This document shows positions 1 to 5,545 of a stretch of DNA of 5,545 nt, piece by piece. The position numbers and the translations under genes are program-made. The stretch spans positions 1 to 5,545 of the forward strand of contig JAISDF010000172.1 of the NCBI GenBank assembly GCA_031265025.1, given 5' to 3'. Below the pieces are notes generated by a model. The model was given only the letters and a program-made list of their open reading frames with translations. It did no database searches and was not told where the DNA came from. Source of the DNA: Spirochaetaceae bacterium. GTDB taxonomy: Bacteria; Spirochaetota; Spirochaetia; Treponematales; Breznakiellaceae. How positions within the stretch are numbered: position 1 is the first letter of the stretch; each line of letters begins with the position of its first letter.

Positions 1-1338
1 GCCGCCGAAGCCCGCGCCTATGTTTCCGGTTATCGAGAGGGCGGCGCTGAACGCGGTAAAGAGGTCGACTCCTGAGGCCGCGCCTATGAGGGTGGTTCCC
101 ATGACTACCATCATGTACAAAAAAACAAAACCAGCGGCGCCGTAGACCACGTCGGTGCGGCCGACTTTTTTGTTAAGATGAACGCTGAAAATTCCTCCGG
201 GGAAGATGGTCCGTTTCAGTTCGCTGCCGGCCTGCTTAAAGAGTATCGCGTGGCGTATAACTTTGATGCCGCCGGCCGTGGAGCCGGAACAGCCGCCTAC
301 AAACATGAGGCACAGGAGTATCATTTTTGCGAGGCCCGGCCAGGCTTCATAATCCGCTATGGAGCTTCCGGTGGTGGAAAGTATCGAGGCGCTCTGATAT
401 GCGGCATAACGCAGGGCGGTCCCGGCCGATCCGTACCGGGGGATGAGGGTGAGGCTTATGGCCGCCGTGGCAACGAGGAAGATGCCAAGATAGACCCTGC
501 CTTCGGTATTGGCGGCAACATCGGCGAATTTTCCCTTGAGGATCCGGTAATACAGGTTGAAGTTAAGCCCGGCGAGGAGCATGAAGACCGTGGCGCTTCC
601 GTCTATGAAGGCCGAGTTATACGAGGCAAGGCCGTGGTTTTTCGTGCTGACCCCGCCTGAGGCCATGGTGGTAAAGGCGTGGCAGAGGGCGTCAAAAAAA
701 TCCATGCCGCCACAGAAAAAAAGAACGGTGAGTATGAGGGTGAGGGCGCAGTAGACAAGCCAGAGTATCTTCGCCGTGGCGGCAACCTTGGGGGTGATCT
801 TTTCTTTTTCGGGACCCGGCGCTTCGGCCTTGATAAGCTGAAAGCCGCCGACGCCCAGAAGGGGCATGAGGGCCACCGAGAGGAGCACGATGCCCAGGCC
901 TCCGAACCAGTGGCTCATGCTCCGCCAGAGAAGGAGGGAGCGGGGCAGATCTTCCACAGTGGCAAGGGTGGTAGCCCCGGTGGTGGCAAAGGCGCAGGCG
1001 CTTTCAAAAAGCGCGTCGGTAAAACTCATGCCGGGATAGGGGGAAGACCCCGCTCTTCCGGCAAGGTAAAAGGGAAAGGCCCCCATAAGGGCCGCGGCCG
1101 CCCAGGTTATAAAGACCAGCATGAAGCCGTCCCGTGGCCGCAAGCGGAAGGTTCTCCGCCGCATCACAAGCAGGGCAGGCAGGGCCGCCGCAAAGGCAAG
1201 GCCCATGGGAAAGGCAAAGGCCCGTGCCGTCTCGCCGAGGGCAAGGGCAAGGATAAAGGACGGAATCATGGTACAGGCAACAAGGCCCAAAAAAAGAAGC
1301 AGTATGAGGAGCGGTTCTGCAATGTTCACGCGGCGCAC
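1..1338 (-). CDS. trkH: TrkH-family potassium uptake channel subunit (TrkH2), 3' end cut by window edge
   Basis: Inner-membrane K+-conducting subunit of a Trk system, expected to pair with the TrkA encoded upstream. The visible 446 residues start at a GTG with a strong GGAGG motif 7 nt upstream and remain open to the left edge. Residues 6-35 and 43-60 form an extra N-terminal hydrophobic pair before the pore core, as in classical TrkH. The four pore-repeat signatures are visible: ATTGAT (118-123), ASGGVS (226-231), STTGSS (321-326) and GNIGAG (438-443). The glycine-rich intramembrane segment GGCSGSTAGGIK spans 348-359. By comparison with TrkH1 about 45 C-terminal residues are missing, giving roughly 490 in full, normal for TrkH. 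It follows trkH1 after 1 nt and is clearly its paralogue. Repeats 2 and 3 deviate from the usual GGF and TGF, with GGV and TGS. Family assignment is firm; ion selectivity (K+ or Na+/K+) cannot be read from sequence. Confidence 0.95.
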   Translation of the reverse strand, partial: MRRVNIAEPLLILLLFLGLVACTMIPSFILALALGETARAFAFPMGLAFAAALPALLVMRRRTFRLRPRDGFMLVFITWAAAALMGAFPFYLAGRAGSSPYPGMSFTDALFESACAFATTGATTLATVEDLPRSLLLWRSMSHWFGGLGIVLLSVALMPLLGVGGFQLIKAEAPGPEKEKITPKVAATAKILWLVYCALTLILTVLFFCGGMDFFDALCHAFTTMASGGVSTKNHGLASYNSAFIDGSATVFMLLAGLNFNLYYRILKGKFADVAANTEGRVYLGIFLVATAAISLTLIPRYGSAGTALRYAAYQSASILSTTGSSIADYEAWPGLAKMILLCLMFVGGCSGSTAGGIKVIRHAILFKQAGSELKRTIFPGGIFSVHLNKKVGRTDVVYGAAGFVFLYMMVVMGTTLIGAASGVDLFTAFSAALSITGNIGAGFGG

Positions 1339-1339
1339 C

Positions 1340-2656
1340 TTACTGCCTCCAGTATTCACGGGAGAAGAAAACCAGAACGGTCCACAGTTCAAGCCTTCCC
1401 GCTATCATGATGAAAGAAAGCCCCCACTTTACATAGTCAGGAACCTGGGCAAAGTTTGAACCGGGCCCGAAACTCCCGAGGCCTGAGCCTATATTCCCCA
1501 GGCTTATGAGCGCCGCGTTAAGCGACGAAAACAAATCAAAGCCTGCGCTGCTTACCAGGAGGGCGGCGGCGGCGGCCATGACAAAGTACAAAAACACAAA
1601 GGCGGCCGCGCCGTATACCAGGTCTTTGCGGCCTTCTTTCCTGTTAAGCTGAACGCTGAAAACTCCCCTGGGGTAGAGGAGCCGTTTCATTTCGTTGCCC
1701 GCCTGTTTACAGAGCAGCACATGGCGTATAACTTTGACGCCGCCCGCCGCCGACCCGGAACAGCCGCCTATAAACAGCAGAAAGAAAAGGCAGGCCCCGG
1801 CAAGGGGAGGCCAGAGATTGTAGTCCGAAGCGGCAAAGCCCGTGGTGCTCAGTATGGACGCGGTATGAAAAAGCGCCCGGCGTATACCTGGCCCAAGGCC
1901 GTCCCCAAGCACAGGGGGGCTTCCCGAAAGCAGCGAAAAGGCGATGAGGCCCGTTGCTATGAGGATGATGAAGCCGTAGGCCCTGGCCTCGCTGTTACGA
2001 AGCAGGTCCCCGGCCTTCCCTTTAAGAAGGCGGTACATGAGGGAAAAGTTAAACCCGGCAAGGAGCATGAAAATCCCTGTTACCCATTCTATAAAGGGTG
2101 AATGAAAAGCCGCGATGCTTCCGTTACGTGAACTGAAGCCGCCTGTGGACATGGTGGAAAAAGCGTGGAGCGTTGACTCAAACCAGTTCATGCCGCCCAG
2201 ACGGAGCAGGAGCAGATCACAGGCGGTGAGGGCCGTGTAGAGCAGCCAAAGCTGCTTCGCCGCGGCGGTGATCCTGGGGGTAACGCGGTCCCTTTCGTGC
2301 CCCGGCGCTTCGGCCCTTATGCGCTGAAAAGCGCCTGAGCCCAGGCGGGGGAGCAGGGCCGCCGAGAACACCACGATGCCCATGCCGCCAAGCCAGTTGG
2401 TCACGGCCCGCCACAGGAGCAGGGAACGAGGGAGCCTTTCAACATCGGGAAAAACAGTGGCCCCGGTAGTGGTAAAGCCCGAAACGCTTTCAAAAAGAGC
2501 GCCGCCGAAACTGCCCGCGCGGCCTGACAGATAATAGGGGACGGCCCCCATGACGCAGATACCGGCACACGCGAGAAACACGATGAGAAAACCATTGGCA
2601 GAAGTAAACGTGATTGCGCGTTTTCCCGTGGCGGGTATGTCTGCCGGATACTTCAT
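1340..2656 (-). CDS. trkH: TrkH-family potassium uptake channel subunit (TrkH1), short form lacking the N-terminal helix pair
   Basis: Inner-membrane pore subunit of a Trk/Ktr-type K+ uptake system, 438 residues. The four pore-repeat signatures are FTTTGATV (61-68), STGGFS (170-175), STTGFA (270-275) and GNIGSG (387-392). A glycine-rich loop GGCSGSAAGGVK lies at 297-308, and the conserved arginine of the last helix is in GRLELW (420-425). All four filter glycines are present. The pore core starts near residue 20, so the two-helix N-terminal extension of TrkH2 and classical TrkH is absent. An in-frame TGA at 2684-2686 with no start codon between it and the ATG excludes a longer form. The ATG overlaps the trkA stop as ATGA and has no Shine-Dalgarno motif nearby, so translation probably depends on coupling to trkA. 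In length at the N-terminus it resembles KtrB, but in sequence it matches its TrkH neighbour. Confidence 0.95.
   Translation of the reverse strand: MKYPADIPATGKRAITFTSANGFLIVFLACAGICVMGAVPYYLSGRAGSFGGALFESVSGFTTTGATVFPDVERLPRSLLLWRAVTNWLGGMGIVVFSAALLPRLGSGAFQRIRAEAPGHERDRVTPRITAAAKQLWLLYTALTACDLLLLRLGGMNWFESTLHAFSTMSTGGFSSRNGSIAAFHSPFIEWVTGIFMLLAGFNFSLMYRLLKGKAGDLLRNSEARAYGFIILIATGLIAFSLLSGSPPVLGDGLGPGIRRALFHTASILSTTGFAASDYNLWPPLAGACLFFLLFIGGCSGSAAGGVKVIRHVLLCKQAGNEMKRLLYPRGVFSVQLNRKEGRKDLVYGAAAFVFLYFVMAAAAALLVSSAGFDLFSSLNAALISLGNIGSGLGSFGPGSNFAQVPDYVKWGLSFIMIAGRLELWTVLVFFSREYWRQ
1346..1350 (-). promoter_or_regulatory. Shine-Dalgarno site of trkH2
   Basis: The coding strand reads GGAGG, 7 nt before the GTG at 1338, inside the last codons of trkH1. 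It decides this GTG over a second in-frame GTG at 1329. It means trkH2 can be initiated independently, unlike trkH1. Confidence 0.8.
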
Positions 2657-4068
2657 GGGGACGCGCCGAAGAGCCGCTCCAGATCAGCTTCGCTGCCCGT
2701 TTTGGCGATAAGGATGATGCGGTCCTTTTCGGTAAACACATAATCGCCTGTAGGGATAAAAGATTCTTCCCCGCGCTGTACCAGCATCACCAGCCCTCCC
2801 CGGGGGAGGCGGAACTGGGTAAGGGGAGTGCCGAGCACCGCCGTATTATGGCTTATTTCAATCTCGATAATATCAGTACCGCCGCCGCCGATACGGTGCA
2901 CGCCCTTTACCCGCTCGCCCATAAGATGGGAAAGTATGGAATCAACCACGACCGACTGCCGGGGAAGCACCACATCCACGCCCAGCTTGCGGGCTATGGC
3001 GGTATAGCCCTGCCCGGTTACTACGGCGATGGCCCGGTGCACGCCCCGCGATTTAAGGTACAGGGCGGCAATCATGTTGAGTTCCTGGTTTGCCGTGGCG
3101 GTGATGATGAGGTCCAGGCCGTCTATGCGTTCCTCGCCGACAAAGCTCTCGTCGGAAATATCCTCGTTGAGAATCAGGGCCTCGGGGAAACGGGCGGCAA
3201 GGTCCTTGCAGAGCTCGTAGTCCTTCTCGATGATGATGACCCGCCGTATGCTTTTCGGGATGAAGGACTTAAAGAACGAAAAGACCGGAGGACGTTTTTT
3301 GTCTTCGCCGCTGGTTTTCAGAAGGCCCTCGGCAATGAGGCTGCCGATGCGGCCGCCGCCCACAATGCCGATTTTCCGCAGGGGTTTTTCCAGACGGCCG
3401 GCAAGGGCAAAGATGCCGCTCATGTCTTCTTCTTTGGCAAGTATATACATCCTGTCTTTCCGCGTGAGGGTGGTGGAACCTGAGGGCAGTATACATTCGC
3501 CGCCGCGTTCAAGAAGGGTTACAAGACTTTCGGCCTTTACCAGTGAACGGAAGTCCCTGAGGGCAAGGCCGTCAAAGGCGCTTTTTTCCGCTATGTCTAT
3601 GGAACCAAGTTCGTAGGAAGTATTGGCAAAGGAAAGTATCTCGCCCATGGCGCCGTGTTCCACGGCGTCGAGCACCGTGCGGGCCGCCTCCACGTCGGGA
3701 TGAACAAAATGGTCGATGCCCAGCACGCGGCCGGTTCCCGGTCTGTTAAGCCACACATAGTCATCGTTCCGCACCCTGGCTATTTTAAGCAGAGCGCTCT
3801 GCCGGGAAGCGGCAAGGCCGCAGATTATCATATTGACTTCGTCAGAATCGGTTACGCAGACCAGGGCGTCGGCCTTGTCCAGGCCCGCTTCCTCAAGGGC
3901 GCTGAGGCTGTTGCCGCCGTCGTGTAGCACAAGACAGTCAAGGCGGTTTGAAGCATGACGGGCCCGTTCTTCATTTGATTCTATCAGGGAAACATCATGT
4001 TTTTCCTGAACAAGATATTTTGCCAGTTGAGTTCCCACCATACCCGCGCCGACTATGATGATGCGCAT
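2653..4068 (-). CDS. trkA: Trk system potassium uptake regulatory protein TrkA
   Basis: Cytoplasmic regulator that assembles as a ring under TrkH and gates it in response to nucleotides. The 471 residues (E. coli TrkA has about 458) form the standard tandem of two RCK units. The first Rossmann domain has GAGMVG at 7-12 and acidic Glu30 at the end of strand 2; its C-lobe covers about 140-220. The second has GGGRIG at 237-242 and Glu281; its C-lobe covers about 390-468. Both dinucleotide motifs look intact. A basic, Phe/Pro-rich insertion (about 251-273) separates helix A from strand 2 in the second unit. The ATG at 4068 was chosen over one 16 codons upstream because Rossmann strand 1 begins there and GGAG lies 9 nt before it. 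The upstream ATG would overlap the SBP gene. The stop overlaps the trkH1 start. Identification is firm. Confidence 0.97.
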   Translation of the reverse strand: MRIIIVGAGMVGTQLAKYLVQEKHDVSLIESNEERARHASNRLDCLVLHDGGNSLSALEEAGLDKADALVCVTDSDEVNMIICGLAASRQSALLKIARVRNDDYVWLNRPGTGRVLGIDHFVHPDVEAARTVLDAVEHGAMGEILSFANTSYELGSIDIAEKSAFDGLALRDFRSLVKAESLVTLLERGGECILPSGSTTLTRKDRMYILAKEEDMSGIFALAGRLEKPLRKIGIVGGGRIGSLIAEGLLKTSGEDKKRPPVFSFFKSFIPKSIRRVIIIEKDYELCKDLAARFPEALILNEDISDESFVGEERIDGLDLIITATANQELNMIAALYLKSRGVHRAIAVVTGQGYTAIARKLGVDVVLPRQSVVVDSILSHLMGERVKGVHRIGGGGTDIIEIEISHNTAVLGTPLTQFRLPRGGLVMLVQRGEESFIPTGDYVFTEKDRIILIAKTGSEADLERLFGASP

Positions 4069-4072
4069 AACC

Positions 4073-5311
4073 TTAGTCTCCGGCCAACAGGGCCTCAAGG
4101 GCGGAGACACATTCATCTGACGTTTTTGTCCCGCTCATGATTTCGACGGCAGCTTCCCTGAGGGCCCGCTCCAGAAGGGGGCCTTTGGGCGTAAGGGCAA
4201 GTTCGTTGACCGCTTCCCCGGTTTCCAGTATGGCAAGGATTTTATCGTACTGGCCGCCACCGGCGCGGGCCCCGGACACCGCGCTGATGTTTACCGGAAG
4301 ACCAGAAAGCGCCAGGGCAAGCTGGGCATTGGCCGGCGCGTCCGCAAGAAAGCCGATAAAGAGTTTGGCTTCTTCCTTGCGGGGACTGTGGCTTGCAAGC
4401 GCGGCGCTCCAGTTCCCCAGGGCAAAACGGGGCCTTCCCGTATAGGCGGCGGGAGGCGGGACCGTGGTAATGCCGTATTCAAGATCAGGGGCATGCTGCT
4501 CTATGTATCCGGTTCCCGCTATTGAAGCGGTCATCATGGCGACACGGCCCGCGATAAAGTCATCATAATTTTCAGTTTCGGTCTTTTGAAGAAGCGACGG
4601 ATCAAGAAGGTCCCCGCTTATCAAGTCTTGCAAAAAATTGAAGGAATCGGCCAGGGCCGGAGCGCGCAGGGCATCCCCGTCAAAAAAATTAAAACCCGCC
4701 GCCCAGGTCCAGGCGGCAAGTTCCTCGCCGCCGCTGTTAGGCGCGACGGCGGAAGAAAACGGAGGAAGGGCGCGGGCATAGGCAAAAAATTCCTCCCTGG
4801 TCTTGGGAGGCCGGTCAAAGCCCGCTTCTTTAAGCGCGGCGATATGGTAGTACAGGGAGTATATAAAAGAAACCAAAGGCAGCCGGAGGGCTCCGTCCTG
4901 GGCACGTTCCGCAAGTTCGGGATTTTGCGAGAGGGAACCAAGGCTCTCAAAAAGATCCCCTGACAGGAGCGCGAGGCTTTTTTCGTCGGCGATGATGATG
5001 TCGGGAGCGCCGGGACCCTTCCGGCCCTTTGCCTGTTGGACGGGGGCAAGGTCCCCTTCAAGCTCCGCCGGGGAACGTTCAACAAAAGAGATTTCTATAT
5101 CAGGGTACTGATTTTGAAATTCCCCGGCCAGGACAGCCAGGGCCTCAGGCGTTTCGCCGCCCCCCCGGTACAGGACGGCGGTCAGGACAGCCTTTTGGGG
5201 CGGCCTGGTTTGGGCATACTTGTACAGCGCGGCGCCCGCCCAGACTACGCAGACCAGGAGGAGCAGCAGGCCGCTCTTTTTCTTTTTGTCCACAGGTATA
5301 CTATACTCCAT
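4073..5311 (-). CDS. Extracellular solute-binding protein, family 1-like, with N-terminal membrane anchor
   Basis: Probably captures a solute, perhaps a sugar, outside the inner membrane. From the ATG at 5311 it has 412 residues, the usual SBP size. A KKKK stretch (9-12) precedes one hydrophobic segment (14-29). Cys21 lies inside that segment with Val at -1, so this is not a good lipobox; an uncleaved anchor or signal-peptidase-I site after AGA is likelier. Family-typical stretches follow: EFQNQYPDIEIS (64-75), PDIIIADE (103-110), LYYHIAALKEAGFDRPPKT (153-171), FIAGRVAMM (252-260), EYGITTVPPP (278-287) and EEAKLFIGFL (313-322). The start is uncertain. The ATG has no clear Shine-Dalgarno motif. 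Alternatives are a GTG at 5293 (GGAG 12 nt upstream) and a TTG at 5347 (AGGA 11 nt upstream), and the frame stays open to the window edge. No ABC permease or ATPase is in view; the gene heads the trk cluster. The ligand is unknown. Confidence 0.87.
   Translation of the reverse strand: MEYSIPVDKKKKSGLLLLLVCVVWAGAALYKYAQTRPPQKAVLTAVLYRGGGETPEALAVLAGEFQNQYPDIEISFVERSPAELEGDLAPVQQAKGRKGPGAPDIIIADEKSLALLSGDLFESLGSLSQNPELAERAQDGALRLPLVSFIYSLYYHIAALKEAGFDRPPKTREEFFAYARALPPFSSAVAPNSGGEELAAWTWAAGFNFFDGDALRAPALADSFNFLQDLISGDLLDPSLLQKTETENYDDFIAGRVAMMTASIAGTGYIEQHAPDLEYGITTVPPPAAYTGRPRFALGNWSAALASHSPRKEEAKLFIGFLADAPANAQLALALSGLPVNISAVSGARAGGGQYDKILAILETGEAVNELALTPKGPLLERALREAAVEIMSGTKTSDECVSALEALLAGD
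4078..4081 (-). promoter_or_regulatory. Shine-Dalgarno site of trkA
   Basis: GGAG on the coding strand, 9 nt before the ATG at 4068, lies in the last codons of the SBP gene. It supports the MRIIIVGAG start rather than the ATG at 4116. Confidence 0.7.
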
Positions 5312-5406
5312 AGGCCGCGGTAAATCTACGCATTGCGCCCTGTACAAAGATGCGCTGTTCCTTTTTGCGTTTACAGTATCTTTCTTGTTGTCTTTTTTTA
5401 CGCTCC

Positions 5407-5414
5407 ATTGTATA
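5407..5414 (-). promoter_or_regulatory. Possible -10 element upstream of the SBP gene
   Basis: The coding strand reads TATACAAT, offering TATACA or TACAAT as a -10 hexamer about 100 bases before the ATG at 5311 and about 50 bases downstream of the G16 tract. No acceptable -35 hexamer was found 16-18 nt upstream, so support is weak. A second -10-like TATAAA lies at 5534-5539, where any -35 would fall outside the window. Confidence 0.2.
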
Positions 5415-5463
5415 ATTCCGCTATGCAGCATCCCGTACACAAAATTGCCGTAAACTTTTTCTT

Positions 5464-5479
5464 CCCCCCCCCCCCCCCC
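5464..5479 (-). repeat. Homopolymeric tract of 16 G (coding strand) in the leader of the operon
   Basis: The plus strand shows 16 consecutive C; the coding strand of the operon therefore carries G16, about 150 bases upstream of the likely SBP start. Tracts of this length are prone to slipped-strand mispairing, and poly-G tracts near promoters vary transcription in Treponema pallidum tpr genes. Whether this tract varies is inference. It could also form a G-quadruplex, or its length may be a sequencing estimate. Confidence 0.9.
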
Positions 5480-5545
5480 GCATTTGGTGCGGTTTAGTAC
5501 CATCTGCTGACAAACGCCGCGGTCCTCTATCGTTTTATAGCATAG

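Larger units (their letters stand above)
5312..5545 (-). other. Leader/promoter region upstream of the SBP-trkA-trkH1-trkH2 cluster
   Basis: This stretch is visibly richer in A and T than the genes and holds the G16 tract. No tRNA, known riboswitch or strong terminator was recognised. There is a weak inverted repeat, with GCGGCGTTT pairing imperfectly with AAACCGC across 5491-5520. The SBP reading frame is open throughout, so part of it could be coding, but the residues it would encode resemble no recognisable domain and its codons (for example CTA) are unlike those of the genes. A promoter is expected here or just beyond the right edge. Confidence 0.5.

Noticed and set aside
178..660. Similar plus-strand peptides at 178-660 and 1721-2101 (shared AYNFDAA and PGTAAYK-like stretches) as a possible repeat protein
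   Set aside because: The resemblance comes from the duplicated trkH genes on the opposite strand.
679..1410. Long plus-strand open frame of about 243 codons
   Set aside because: It lies antisense to trkH2 and the end of trkH1. Its product is low-complexity and rich in Gly, Lys, Arg and His, with no recognisable domain. It is a mirror of the GC-rich coding strand.
1561..1580. GGC-type triplet runs around 1561-1580 and 2881-2891 as microsatellites
   Set aside because: They are only four or five repeat units, encode alanine or glycine runs inside trkH1 and trkA, and are ordinary for GC-rich coding DNA.
2614..3483. Plus-strand open frame of about 289 codons
   Set aside because: It is antisense to trkA, whose minus-strand product has clear RCK motifs. 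The plus product shows no family resemblance, so it is a shadow frame.
4069..4116. ATG at 4116 as the trkA start
   Set aside because: It would add 16 residues before the Rossmann strand and overlap the SBP gene; ATG 4068 has a well-placed GGAG.
5301..5408. Short basic open frame of 35 codons on the minus strand starting at ATG 5408
   Set aside because: It has no Shine-Dalgarno motif, overlaps the SBP start in another frame and directly follows the candidate -10. It is probably chance in a Lys/Arg-rich A-rich leader.

Overview
The window holds four genes, all on the minus strand and read from right to left, in what looks like one compact operon. They are an anchored family-1-type extracellular solute-binding protein (SBP), the RCK regulator TrkA, a short TrkH potassium-channel subunit (called TrkH1 here), and a second, full-type TrkH (TrkH2) that runs off the left edge. 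The junctions are a 4-nt gap (SBP/trkA), a 4-nt ATGA overlap (trkA/trkH1) and a 1-nt gap (trkH1/trkH2). The right-hand 234 bases (5312-5545) are an AT-richer leader. Its most striking element is an uninterrupted run of 16 C on the plus strand (16 G on the coding strand) at 5464-5479. No RNA gene, insertion sequence, CRISPR array or convincing terminator was seen. The many plus-strand open frames lie antisense to these genes and are shadows of a GC-rich coding strand.

How the genes work together: TrkH-type subunits form a cation-conducting pore in the inner membrane. TrkA is a cytoplasmic nucleotide-binding ring that gates it. A single trkA followed by two divergent trkH copies suggests either two alternative channels or a mixed TrkH1/TrkH2 dimer under one regulator. 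The two TrkH proteins are clearly paralogous, with about 56 of 90 positions identical by eye over the third pore repeat, and similarity is visible at DNA level. The reading frame rules out the usual two-helix N-terminal extension in TrkH1, while TrkH2 has it. The role of an SBP at the head of a potassium-uptake operon, with no ABC permease or ATPase in view, is unexplained.

Organism: a GC-rich bacterium with tight gene packing and Shine-Dalgarno motifs of GGAG type. A long poly-G tract upstream of a surface or periplasmic protein gene recalls the variable poly-G tracts near promoters in Treponema pallidum. The gene set would suit a spirochaete such as a higher-GC treponeme. This is a weak inference; nothing in the window fixes the taxonomy.
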